Shown here piece after piece: positions 20,330 to 29,708 of a DNA stretch of 64,000 bases. The translations under genes were made by a program, and so were the position numbers. How positions within the stretch are numbered: the stretch's first letter is position 1; each line of letters begins with the position of its first letter. Location of the stretch: the NCBI GenBank assembly GCA_905236675.1, contig CAJOND010000008.1:1-64000 (forward strand), given 5' to 3'. Source of the DNA: Candidatus Rifleibacteriota bacterium (GTDB lineage: Bacteria > Muiribacteriota > Ozemobacteria > Ozemobacterales > Ozemobacteraceae). A model generated the notes under the pieces. The model made no database searches. It saw nothing but the letters and a program-made list of their open reading frames with translations, and was not told the DNA's origin.

Positions 20330-20940
20330 TTTTCTTTTTGTAATAATTAGTTTACAACTTTCAATTCTCTACTCTTTCTAAATAAGGTTAGTTGTAAAAA
20401 CATTTATTAGGTTATGATTGTTGTAATTGGTTTTGGGTTTTATTGCTTAGTTTAAGCTTCCAGATATCGGTTAATTATAATGTTCTATAGATTACAGACC
20501 TACTTCTAAACAATCACTCCAATCACATCCAACACCAATAAAACCTAAAGATAATCTCCAGCAAAAGCCAAATCCCTTCTCTCTTCTCCATACACCCTAT
20601 ACTCTACAAAACTGGATGGACTTCGTTTTGCTTTCAGCAACGCCACGCAATCTTCGATTACTCACAATGATGGTTATACCAAAGACTATCGTTTGCTCCA
20701 GCTCTTCCGCTCTCCAGCTCTTCTGCTCTTCCGCTCTTCCGCTCTTCCGCTCTTCCGCTCTTCCGCTCTTTTGCTCTCCAACTCTCCAACTCTCTCCCCT
20801 CTTCTATCTTCCATCTTCATTGTTCATTCATAAATCTTATATCTTTTTAAAAAAATAATGTTGCATATTAATAAGATTTAGTGTACAATTCTGCCCATTG
20901 GTCTAGGACTAAAAAATAGACATCTCAACAGGAGATATTT
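20330..20940. repeat. Intergenic repeat region upstream of cmk-rpsA
   Basis: About 600 bp without a credible gene. An imperfect inverted pair lies around 20409-20447 (TTAGGTTATGATTG) and 20511-20553 (CCAATAAAACCTAAAG). A degenerate GCAATCTTCGATTACTCACA block follows near 20648. Next comes a pyrimidine tract with five perfect copies of the 8-mer GCTCTTCC (20725-20764), then CTCCAACTCTCCAACTC and ATCTTCCATCTTCATTG. The only open frame in it is made of this low-complexity tract. The last 60 bp before the gene (20880-20940) should hold its promoter and the ribosome binding site AGGAGAT. Confidence 0.65.
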
Positions 20941-20945
20941 TCGGG

Positions 20946-23654
20946 TTGAATTCGCAGAACAATAAAGCTTTTTGTGAAGTTGTAGCAATAGATGGGCCTG
21001 CTGGTGCAGGTAAGAGCACAGTAGCAAAAAAAGTAGCCGACAAACTTGGTTACGGCTATTTAGATACTGGAGCTATGTATCGTGCAGTGACTTTGAAAGC
21101 ACTAAACGAGAAGATAGATTTTTCTGATCATCAATCACTAAAGCGTTGTGCCGAAGAAAGCGGACTCAGGTTTGAAACCAGAGAAAACTCCTCTCAACCC
21201 CATGTATTTCTTAAAGATATTGAAGTAACTAAAGAAATCAGAACTCCAGAAGTATCCAAGAACGTTTCAATCGTTTCTGCTGTTAAGGAAGTTCGTGAAG
21301 TTATGACCAGTCTCCAAAGAGAAATTGGTTATAATGGCAAGTGGGTTGTAGATGGTCGCGATATAGGCACTATAGTATTCCCAAATGCTAGAACAAAGAT
21401 TTTTTTAACTGCTTCCATTGAAGAAAGAGCAAGAAGACGTCTTAATGACCTTAAAGATAAAGGTTTTGATGCCGATCTTGAATCTCTTAAGAAAGATATA
21501 GCACAGCGCGATGAACTTGATTCAAGCAGGGCTTGTGCTCCCTTAGTCCAGGCTAAAGATGCCACATTAGTGGATACAACCGCAATGACTATTGAACAGG
21601 TCGTTGATCGGATTATCATAATTGTAACAAATACTCGGGACACTTTGATCCCAACGGAGGAAACTATGACTGAATTAGAAAATAACAAACAGGAACAACC
21701 AAGTGCCGAAGCAAATCAGATGACTATGGAACAGGCACTTAATGAAAGCGAACAGTTCCGACCTATCTCCAGAGGGGCCATCGTAACAGGCACTGTTATC
21801 GATAAGAATACCAGTGGCATTTACGTAGACTTAGGTTATAAGTCTGACGGTATCGTCCCATCTGAAGAATTTGAACCTGGTGAAACTGACAAATTTAATG
21901 TTGGTGACCCAATAAAGGTTTTGGTTAAGAAGATAGATGACAAACAGGGTCAGATTCTTCTTTCTTATAGAAAAGCTCAAGAACAAAGCTCTTGGGATGA
22001 ATTGGATGAAGCTTACAGAAACAAGACTCCAATAGAAGGAATTCTGAAAGAAAGAATTAAAGGCGGTTATAATGTAACTGTTCTTGGTAACAGAGCTTTC
22101 TTGCCACAGAGCCAGCTTTCTCATGGTAAAAATGTAAAAGAAAATATCGGTAAACCATTCCAAATGATTATTACCGAATTTGATCGCAAGAGAAAGAATA
22201 TTGTTGTTTCTGAACGCGCAATACTCGACGAAATACGCAAAAAGAAAAAAGATGAAATTTTTGATAAATATCAAGTTGGTGATATTATCAAAGGTAAAGT
22301 TGCTAGAATCGTTGAATACGGTGCTTTCGTAGACTTAGGCGATGGAGCAGAAGGACTAATTCATAGAAATGACCTTAGCTGGTCTGTAATTTCTAATCCT
22401 CGTGAAGTTGTAAACCCAGGCGATGAAGTTGAAGCTAAGATTCTAAAGATGGATAAAGAAAAAGGCAAAATCAGCCTTGGCCTCAAGCAGAAAAAAGAAA
22501 ATCCATGGGAATCTGTAGACGTAAACTACAAAGCTGGTCAGAAGTATCATGGTAAGGTAAAGAACCTTATGGATTTCGGTGCTTTCGTTGAATTAGAAGA
22601 AGGCGTTGAAGGTCTTGTTCATATCTCTGATTTATCATGGGCAAGAAACATAAAACACCCAAGCGAAGTTGTAAAGACTGGTGACGAAATCGACGTTATC
22701 GTTAAAGAAATTGATAAAGAAAAGAAACGCATTTCTTTGTCTTACAAAGAAGTTCTTCCACATCCATGGGAACAAGTAACTTCTCAGTATAAGATTGGCG
22801 ATATCGTAACAGGTAAAGTCAACAACATGACTGAATTTGGTGCTTTCATCGAAATCGCCCAGGGAGTTGAAGGTCTGCTTCATATTTCTGATATGGATTG
22901 GGTTAAGAAAGTTAACCATCCAAAGGAAATCCTTGAAAAGGGTCAGGAAGTTAAAGTTAAGATTCTCAATATTGATTCAGCTAACCACAGATTGTCACTT
23001 GGTTTGAAACAAACAACAGATGATCCTTGGAACAAGGTCGAATACGAATATAAGATCGGTGACAAGGTAACAGGCGTTGTTAAGAATATCGTTTCTTATG
23101 GTGCTTTCATCCAGTTAGACAACGGTCTTGAAGGATTGCTTCACGTTTCTGAACTTTCTTGGCAAGGCGATGTTGAAAAACCAGAAGATGTTCTTAAGAT
23201 TGGCGATCAGGTAACTGTAGTTGTATATGAAATAGACAAGGGCAAACAGAAGATTGGTCTGTCACTGCGCCGTATGCAGGAAGATCCTTGGAAAGAAATC
23301 GAACGCAAGTTCACAAAAGAAAGTATTCACCAAGGCAAGATTACAGCTCTGTTAGACAATGGTGCTGAAGTTGAAGTAGCTGAAAATGTAACTGGTTTTG
23401 TTCATATTTCTCAGCTTTCTGCAAATCGTGTTAACAACCCAGCCGAAGCAGTTAAGGTTGGCGATGAAGTTACTTATAAGGTTCTTGAACTTGACCGCAA
23501 GAATCGCAGACTTAAACTTTCTATAAAAGAAGCCACAATGGATAGCGATACCAAGGAACTTAAGAAATATCAGGCTGAATCTGAATCTGGATTCTCTGAT
23601 ACAATTGGTGACCTCTTCAATGTAGAATCAATTAAATCTCAATTAAAAAAATAA
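20946..23654 (+). CDS. cmk-rpsA: Cytidylate kinase fused to ribosomal protein S1
   Basis: Residues 1 to about 225 are CMP kinase: P-loop DGPAGAGKSTVAKK, GYLDTGAMYRAVTLKAL, VVDGRDIGTIVFPNA and RDELDSSRACAPL. From about residue 270 to 880 there are six S1 RNA-binding repeats, for example GAIVTGTVIDKNTSGIYVDL, GKVARIVEYGAFVDLGDGAE and GKVKNLMDFGAFVELEEGVE, giving a full-length bacterial S1. The start is TTG at 20946 behind AGGAGAT. An internal GGAGG plus in-frame ATG at 21666 could also start free S1. Fusions of a small enzyme to S1 are known (Cmk-S1 in some bacteria, IspH-S1 in Clostridia). S1 helps mRNA bind the 30S subunit; the kinase makes CDP for nucleotide pools. Confidence 0.95.
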   Translation: MNSQNNKAFCEVVAIDGPAGAGKSTVAKKVADKLGYGYLDTGAMYRAVTLKALNEKIDFSDHQSLKRCAEESGLRFETRENSSQPHVFLKDIEVTKEIRTPEVSKNVSIVSAVKEVREVMTSLQREIGYNGKWVVDGRDIGTIVFPNARTKIFLTASIEERARRRLNDLKDKGFDADLESLKKDIAQRDELDSSRACAPLVQAKDATLVDTTAMTIEQVVDRIIIIVTNTRDTLIPTEETMTELENNKQEQPSAEANQMTMEQALNESEQFRPISRGAIVTGTVIDKNTSGIYVDLGYKSDGIVPSEEFEPGETDKFNVGDPIKVLVKKIDDKQGQILLSYRKAQEQSSWDELDEAYRNKTPIEGILKERIKGGYNVTVLGNRAFLPQSQLSHGKNVKENIGKPFQMIITEFDRKRKNIVVSERAILDEIRKKKKDEIFDKYQVGDIIKGKVARIVEYGAFVDLGDGAEGLIHRNDLSWSVISNPREVVNPGDEVEAKILKMDKEKGKISLGLKQKKENPWESVDVNYKAGQKYHGKVKNLMDFGAFVELEEGVEGLVHISDLSWARNIKHPSEVVKTGDEIDVIVKEIDKEKKRISLSYKEVLPHPWEQVTSQYKIGDIVTGKVNNMTEFGAFIEIAQGVEGLLHISDMDWVKKVNHPKEILEKGQEVKVKILNIDSANHRLSLGLKQTTDDPWNKVEYEYKIGDKVTGVVKNIVSYGAFIQLDNGLEGLLHVSELSWQGDVEKPEDVLKIGDQVTVVVYEIDKGKQKIGLSLRRMQEDPWKEIERKFTKESIHQGKITALLDNGAEVEVAENVTGFVHISQLSANRVNNPAEAVKVGDEVTYKVLELDRKNRRLKLSIKEATMDSDTKELKKYQAESESGFSDTIGDLFNVESIKSQLKK
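21656..21668 (+). promoter_or_regulatory. Internal ribosome binding site and start codon for free S1
   Basis: GGAGG at 21656-21660, a 5-nt spacer AAACT, then ATG at 21666-21668, in frame with the fusion (codon 241). It sits precisely in the linker between the kinase end and the first S1 repeat. Such a near-perfect site at a domain boundary is unlikely by chance and suggests that S1 is also made alone. Confidence 0.65.
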
Positions 23655-23684
23655 AATTTTGAGACAAAAAAAAATGAAATAAGC

Positions 23685-23713
23685 TTGACAAAAAACGATG
23701 CACCTAGTATAAA
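23685..23713 (+). promoter_or_regulatory. gapA promoter
   Basis: TTGACA (23685-23690), a 17-bp spacer and TATAAA (23708-23713), close to sigma-70 consensus with ideal spacing. Transcription should start near 23720, leaving a leader of about 57 nt before the gapA ATG. The -10 lies in the loop of the terminator hairpin described separately. Confidence 0.8.
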
Positions 23714-23728
23714 AGGGGCATCGTTTTT
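23691..23728 (+). terminator. cmk-rpsA terminator overlapping the gapA promoter
   Basis: AAAAACGATGC (23691-23701) pairs perfectly with GCATCGTTTTT (23718-23728): 11 bp, a 16-nt loop and a T5 end. It lies 37 bp after the cmk-rpsA stop. The spacer and -10 of the gapA promoter occupy the left arm and loop. Confidence 0.8.
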
Positions 23729-23770
23729 ATTTCAAAGCAAAAAACAAAGAAAAAATAAAAACAGGAGTAG

Positions 23771-24793
<1,023 letters not shown>

Positions 24794-24822
24794 TTTTGGA
24801 ACTGTTATTTTGATTTGAATAG

Positions 24823-24857
24823 AAGGAAACCTGGTAAAATCATCGGGTTTCCTTTTT
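24823..24857 (+). terminator. Terminator or attenuator between gapA and pgk
   Basis: AAGGAAACC (24823-24831) pairs with GGTTTCCTT (24846-24854) around a 14-nt loop, with a T5 run at its end. It lies 30 bp after the gapA stop and 25 bp before pgk. Partial read-through would let the gapA promoter serve the whole glycolytic operon. Confidence 0.75.
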
Positions 24858-24881
24858 CTTTTTTCATAGGAGATTTTATTA

Positions 24882-26054
24882 ATGTTTAGAACAATCAAAG
24901 ATGTAAATGTAAGCGGTAAAAAAGTACTTGTAAGAGTTGACTTTAACGTTCCCTTAGATGAAAATCTTAAAATCACTGATGACACCAGAATGAGAATGGC
25001 TGTTCCTACTCTTAAGCACATCATCGACAATGGTGGAAAGCTTATAATAATGAGCCATCTTGGTCGTCCAAAGGGAGAAGTTGTTGCCAAATATTCTCTT
25101 AAATCAGTTGTTGGTCATTTGAGCGAACTTCTTGGCAAACCAGTTGCTTTTGCTAATGACTGCATTGGCGAAGAAGCTACAAAGGTTGTAAACAGCCTTA
25201 AAGACGGTGAAGTAGCTCTTCTTGAAAACTTACGCTTCCATAAAGAAGAAGAAAAGAATAATCCAGAATTTGCTAAGGCTTTAGCTTCTCTTGGTGACAT
25301 TTTTGTTAGTGATGCATTTGGTACTGCTCACAGAGCCCATGCTTCTACTGCTGGAATAGCAGATACTCTTCCGGCTTATGCAGGTTTCCTAATGGAAAAA
25401 GAAATCACTTATTTAAGCAAAGTTACTGAAAATCCAGAACGTCCATTAGTTGCTATTATGGGTGGTGCTAAAGTTAGTGACAAGATTCTTGTTATCGAAA
25501 ATCTTTTGGAAAAAGTTGATACATTGCTTATTGGCGGTGGTATGGCTTATACTTTCCTGAAATCACAGGGTATTAAGATTGGTAAATCACTTTGTGAAGA
25601 TGACAAACTTGATTTAGCAAAATCTCTTATAGAAAAAGCTAAAAAGCTTGGTAAGAAGATGCTTTTCACTCAAGACGTTATTGGAACCAAGGATTTTGCC
25701 ACAGTTTGTGGAACTTACACTATGGCTGAAATTCCTGATGATGCAGAAGGCGTAGATATTGGTCCTGAAACAATCAAAGCATTTGAAGCAGAACTTAAGA
25801 AAGCCAAGACTGTTCTTTGGAACGGACCAATGGGTGTTTTTGAAAAACCAGCTTTTGCTAACGGCACTAGAAAAATCGCTGAAATTCTTGGAACTTTAAA
25901 TGCTATCACAGTAATCGGTGGTGGTGACTCTGTTGCAGCTATCGAACAAATGGGCTGTGCAGACAAAGTTTCTCACGTTTCAACTGGTGGTGGAGCCTGC
26001 TTGGAATTCCTAGAAGGCAAAACACTTCCTGGTATCGCCGTTTTCTCTAAATAA
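24882..26054 (+). CDS. pgk: Phosphoglycerate kinase
   Basis: Transfers phosphate from 1,3-bisphosphoglycerate to ADP in glycolysis. 390 residues, normal monofunctional length (no TIM fusion). N-terminal RVDFNVPLDENLKITDDTR and SHLGRPKGE are the 3-phosphoglycerate site; AILGGAKVSDKI-type sequence (MGGAKVSDKILVIENLL), LWNGPMGVFE and the ending GGGDSVAAIEQMG with VSTGGGACLEFLEGKTLPG form the nucleotide site. RBS AGGAG precedes the ATG by about 10 nt. It lies 24 bp before tpiA, forming a gapA-pgk-tpiA unit as in many bacteria. Confidence 0.97.
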   Translation: MFRTIKDVNVSGKKVLVRVDFNVPLDENLKITDDTRMRMAVPTLKHIIDNGGKLIIMSHLGRPKGEVVAKYSLKSVVGHLSELLGKPVAFANDCIGEEATKVVNSLKDGEVALLENLRFHKEEEKNNPEFAKALASLGDIFVSDAFGTAHRAHASTAGIADTLPAYAGFLMEKEITYLSKVTENPERPLVAIMGGAKVSDKILVIENLLEKVDTLLIGGGMAYTFLKSQGIKIGKSLCEDDKLDLAKSLIEKAKKLGKKMLFTQDVIGTKDFATVCGTYTMAEIPDDAEGVDIGPETIKAFEAELKKAKTVLWNGPMGVFEKPAFANGTRKIAEILGTLNAITVIGGGDSVAAIEQMGCADKVSHVSTGGGACLEFLEGKTLPGIAVFSK

Positions 26055-26078
26055 TTTAAAGTAATATGGAGTTATACA

Positions 26079-26831
26079 ATGACTAGAAGACCATTAATAG
26101 CTGCTAACTGGAAAATGCACAAAACGAACCAGGAAGCTAAAGATTTTATGACTGAACTTCTTCCTTTAATAGCAGATTTAAAGGATGTTGATGTTTTGGT
26201 TTGTCCCCCATTTACACTGATTTCTACTGTAAATCAGGGTAGAGAAGGTAGTAAAGTTCTTCTTGGCGCACAGAATATGTATTTTGAAGAAAAGGGCGCT
26301 TTCACTGGTGAAGTTGCTCCTGCAATGCTAAAAGACTTAAATTGCGAATTCGTAATTCTTGGTCACTCTGAACGCAGATGGATATTCGGTGAAAATGACG
26401 AATTAATCAATAAAAAGGTTATTTCTGCATTCGAACATGATTTGATTCCAGTTCTTTGCGTTGGTGAAAAGTTAGAAGAACGCGAAAGCGGTCAGACCGA
26501 ACAGGTTATTTTGAAACAGCTTGAAAATGACCTTAAAGGTGTAACTGAAGATCATCTTAAAAACATCGTTATTGCTTACGAACCAGTATGGGCTATTGGA
26601 ACTGGTAAGAACGCTTCTGAAAAAGACGCAAAAGAAGCTTGTGATCTTATTAGAGAATTTATTCACAGCCGCTTTGGCAGTGATACTTCCGATAAGGTTA
26701 GAATCCTTTACGGTGGTTCAGTAAAACCAGAAAACGTTTCTATGTATATGGCTCAAGAAGGTATCGACGGTGCTTTGGTTGGCGGTGCAAGTCTCAAAGC
26801 TGATTCATTCGCCAAACTGACTAAGTTCTAA
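26079..26831 (+). CDS. tpiA: Triosephosphate isomerase
   Basis: Interconverts dihydroxyacetone phosphate and glyceraldehyde 3-phosphate. 250 residues, a standard TIM barrel. AANWKMHKT has the substrate-binding Asn and Lys near residues 10-12, GHSERR the electrophilic His (about 96), and AYEPVWAIGTGKNAS the catalytic Glu with the mobile loop. RILYGGSVKPEN and GALVGGASL form the phosphate site. RBS TATGGAG precedes the ATG. Last gene of the glycolytic operon; a perfect terminator follows. Confidence 0.97.
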   Translation: MTRRPLIAANWKMHKTNQEAKDFMTELLPLIADLKDVDVLVCPPFTLISTVNQGREGSKVLLGAQNMYFEEKGAFTGEVAPAMLKDLNCEFVILGHSERRWIFGENDELINKKVISAFEHDLIPVLCVGEKLEERESGQTEQVILKQLENDLKGVTEDHLKNIVIAYEPVWAIGTGKNASEKDAKEACDLIREFIHSRFGSDTSDKVRILYGGSVKPENVSMYMAQEGIDGALVGGASLKADSFAKLTKF

Positions 26832-26840
26832 GTTAGATTA

Positions 26841-26883
26841 AAAAAGAGCAGTTTCTGATTATTAGAAACTGCTCTTTTTTTAT
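26841..26883 (+). terminator. Terminator of the glycolytic operon
   Basis: AAAAAGAGCAGTTTCT (26841-26856) pairs perfectly with AGAAACTGCTCTTTTT (26864-26879) around a 7-nt loop, with a T-run on the + strand. The A-run on the other side means it could also work in reverse for the minus-strand gene ending at 26987. Confidence 0.9.
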
Positions 26884-26986
26884 TTTTAGTGGTTGAGAGA
26901 TTAGAGATGAAATAATGCTAACTATAATAACTACAACTGCCATAGCTTATAATAAAAGGCCAACAACTTTTTCTTTATGAAGCACG

Positions 26987-27811
26987 TTATTTATTAATAT
27001 TATAAAACTTTCCGTTTTCTATAAAAGCTTGTTGAATTCTTTTTATTTCCGAAATCATATATTTATACGTATTAGGATTTATTGTTTTACCTGCTAAGAT
27101 TATTATATAATTTTTGTGTCCACAAATAATATAATCCTTATCAATAAAACTCATAAATGTTTTTCGGACTTTTTTGTCAAACAGGTCTCTCGCTAAGACA
27201 TTTTCAGAACTAGCTAACCACCATGAATCAGAGAATTCTTTATCGTCTTCAAAATCAATATCTTCAGTTTCTTCTTTTTTTAAAAATTCAGAAGCCTTTT
27301 TTTCTATAGTTTCTTTTACTAAGTTAAAATGTGGCAAACTAAAATTATTATTGTAGACAATACAAAGCGTTGTACATTGTTTAAACTGACTTTTTGCTCC
27401 GCTAGTGCCGAATAAAGAATCGTAATCTTCATAAACTCCGTCAATGGCTTTTTTACCATATCTAGTAGACCATTCCAAATCCCCTATATATGTTTTGCTT
27501 CCATCTTCATTTTCTATTTCTAAAACATTGGTGAATTTTGGATCAAAAAAATAATTAAAACAATCCATTTTTTCAATGTCTGTGATTACCTGATTAAAAC
27601 TATCTTTATAAGTAGCTCCAATTGTTTGAGCTATCGCAGAAACTGCTTTAGGATTATTTCCTGTGTTACTGTATTTTTTGTTTTTAATATCTTTATCTCT
27701 TAATCTTTTTGCCAAGAAGATATATAAAACGAACCCCCCTATTAAAATTAAGGAAAAAATAGCTTGTACAGGAGTTAATTCTTTATTTCTACTTGAAGAA
27801 TAATAGTTCAT
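26987..27811 (-). CDS. Membrane-anchored protein of unknown function
   Basis: 274 residues. One transmembrane helix near the N-terminus (AIFSLILIGGFVLYIFLA, about 17-35) is followed by a basic RLRDKD segment, so the C-terminal 230 residues are probably cytosolic (N-out) by the positive-inside rule. That part has a predicted mixed alpha/beta composition with acidic stretches (EETEDIDFEDDKEFSDSWW) and ends hydrophilic. I recognise no family. It stands alone between the glycolytic operon and a divergent histidine kinase. Codon use is like that of neighbouring non-housekeeping genes. Confidence 0.7.
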   Translation of the reverse strand: MNYYSSSRNKELTPVQAIFSLILIGGFVLYIFLAKRLRDKDIKNKKYSNTGNNPKAVSAIAQTIGATYKDSFNQVITDIEKMDCFNYFFDPKFTNVLEIENEDGSKTYIGDLEWSTRYGKKAIDGVYEDYDSLFGTSGAKSQFKQCTTLCIVYNNNFSLPHFNLVKETIEKKASEFLKKEETEDIDFEDDKEFSDSWWLASSENVLARDLFDKKVRKTFMSFIDKDYIICGHKNYIIILAGKTINPNTYKYMISEIKRIQQAFIENGKFYNINK

Positions 27812-27978
27812 AATAATAACAACCTAAATATTAATTAATATCGTATTTAATCATTAGTTACATTAAGATGCGACTTTATGATTATTAACCTAGGGCCCTT
27901 TCATGTGAGCACCCCAATGAAAGCTATGGTTATTGTTTAGTATAACATATATAACCAAAATACAATAACTACTTGTAC

Positions 27979-28007
27979 ATTGCTATTCAATGATGTAGAA
28001 TAGCAAT
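27979..28007 (+). promoter_or_regulatory. Inverted repeat abutting the kinase start codon
   Basis: ATTGCTATTC (27979-27988) and GAATAGCAAT (27998-28007) are perfect 10-bp arms around a 9-nt spacer, and the ATG of the histidine kinase follows immediately at 28008. No Shine-Dalgarno is visible in front of this ATG. The repeat could be an operator or an RNA hairpin that controls translation. Confidence 0.5.
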
Positions 28008-29708
28008 ATGGGAATTAGAACAAAGATAGCAATAGGTTTTGTGGTATTAACAGTAGCTGTTATTGCTATGGTTTCTTTTTGGGGCGCTAAAAGTCTTGGT
28101 TTTACCGTAGAAAGCTCTGATTTGATTTATCTTGAAAAAATTAAGAATGATATTTCAAAACAGACTGCTGAACAGCAGATTTTATTAAATAAACAGCTTA
28201 AAGAGGCTTTAAAAGCCATAGAAAATGCTAATTTCAACGATTGTTCCGCAGAAAATCAGGATTTTACTAAGTTTTTATTAAAAATTAAAGAAAATTTAGA
28301 GTTAGATTATGCGGGAACTTTTCAGATTTCAAATTCTAATGAAAAATGGAAAACAAACCTAATTAAAAGCGACTACCAGATAGTCAGATTATATAATGAA
28401 GGACCACTTTCTTATAATGGGTATCTAGTTGCTGAGGGGTTAATAAACAGCAAAAAGAATATAATGCTTGTAATTGCTAAGAAGCCAAGAATAAGCACAA
28501 ATATGGATGATATATTCTGTGTTTATGACTCTAATGGAATATTAGCGGGAAGTGGTTTTTTAACAGATTATTCTCTTGACGAATTACAGGAAATTGCTCT
28601 TTCCGATTCAACCAAACAAAAACAAATCAACAACAAAGTATACAGATTAAGAGGATTTGAATTAAGTAAATCTTCAAAAATAATCACAGGATATTCGGTT
28701 CAGGCAGCAACTTTAGTAAAGTCAGAAATAAATAGTATGATGTTAAGGTTGGCTATACTAGAAATATTAGGATTTTTGATTTTAGGTTATTTTTGGGGCA
28801 ATAAAATATTTGAACCGATGACATCATTTAAAGAATGTATAGATAAAGTTTCAGCTGGTCAATTACAAGAGATTCCTCCAGAAATTACAGATAACAGTTA
28901 TGAAGAGATTGGAAGCGTAGCAAAAAGTTTTAACCAGATGATGAGTCAATTATCTACGGCAAGAGCTACTCTGATTAAGACTCAAAAAGAACTGGCAGAA
29001 AAGGATAAAATGGCAACTCTAGGACGTTTTTCTGCTGGTATAGCTCATGAAATAAATAATCCTTTAGGCACGATCCTGATGTCTGCAGGAATGATCAAAG
29101 AATCTGTTGAGAAGAATTTACAGATTGAAAATGAAGATATATCTACGATTATAGAAGAAGTTAAAAGATGTCGAGATATTATAGAAAATCTTAGAACTTA
29201 CACTAGAAAAACTAAGCCTAACTTAATAAAAACTTCTTTTGAAAAATTCTTTAATGAAGAAAAGTCTGTAATAGAAAAGAATATAAAAGATATTCAAGAA
29301 AATGTAAAAATAAGCTTTTCTTTTAATGCTTCGTCAGAAAGCTATATTGAAGTAGATAAAAAAGCTATGGAGCAGGTTTTTAATAATATTACAAAAAATG
29401 CTATAGAAGCTTCAACTGATGGTAATTTAACTATAGAAATAATGGCTGAAGAAACAGAGAATGAATGTATAATTAAAATATTAGATAATGGAAAAGGCTT
29501 TGAATGTAATTTAGAGCATATTTTCGAACCTATGTATACTACTAAAGCTCAGGGAACTGGCTTAGGGCTTGTTATTTGTCAGGCAATAGTTGAAGGTCAT
29601 AATGGAAAAATTTATGCAGAAAGACTTGAAAAAAAAGCTCTAACCTGTTTCAATATTTGTTTGCCAAAGACTAAAGAAGAATCAGAGGGTAATTTAAGTG
29701 AAAAGTAA
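28008..29708 (+). CDS. Membrane sensor histidine kinase (extracytoplasmic sensor, HAMP, HisKA, HATPase)
   Basis: 566 residues. TM1 lies at about 7-25 (IAIGFVVLTVAVIAMVSFWG) and TM2 at about 245-265 (LAILEILGFLILGYFWG), enclosing an extracytoplasmic sensor of about 220 residues. A HAMP domain follows (IFEPMTSFKECIDKVSAGQL), then the H-box FSAGIAHEINNPLGTI with the phospho-His near residue 347. The ATPase domain shows NNITKNAIEAS, LDNGKGFE and GTGLGLVICQAIVEGHNG. Its last 11 bp overlap the response regulator gene, so the two are a coupled pair of the NtrB/NtrC or ZraS/ZraR type. The missing Shine-Dalgarno and the inverted repeat at the start are odd. Confidence 0.93.
   Translation: MGIRTKIAIGFVVLTVAVIAMVSFWGAKSLGFTVESSDLIYLEKIKNDISKQTAEQQILLNKQLKEALKAIENANFNDCSAENQDFTKFLLKIKENLELDYAGTFQISNSNEKWKTNLIKSDYQIVRLYNEGPLSYNGYLVAEGLINSKKNIMLVIAKKPRISTNMDDIFCVYDSNGILAGSGFLTDYSLDELQEIALSDSTKQKQINNKVYRLRGFELSKSSKIITGYSVQAATLVKSEINSMMLRLAILEILGFLILGYFWGNKIFEPMTSFKECIDKVSAGQLQEIPPEITDNSYEEIGSVAKSFNQMMSQLSTARATLIKTQKELAEKDKMATLGRFSAGIAHEINNPLGTILMSAGMIKESVEKNLQIENEDISTIIEEVKRCRDIIENLRTYTRKTKPNLIKTSFEKFFNEEKSVIEKNIKDIQENVKISFSFNASSESYIEVDKKAMEQVFNNITKNAIEASTDGNLTIEIMAEETENECIIKILDNGKGFECNLEHIFEPMYTTKAQGTGLGLVICQAIVEGHNGKIYAERLEKKALTCFNICLPKTKEESEGNLSEK

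Noticed and set aside
20725-20772. Possible CRISPR array
   Set aside because: The units are 8 bp with no spacers, and no cas genes are present.
20616-20858. 80-codon frame rich in Ser and Leu before cmk-rpsA
   Set aside because: Encoded by the GCTCTTCC tandem tract and related phrases; no domain and no RBS.
27898-27923. Hairpin CTTTCAT ... ATGAAAG in the gap before the histidine kinase
   Set aside because: A 7-bp stem with a 12-nt loop and no T-run; too weak to call a terminator or operator.
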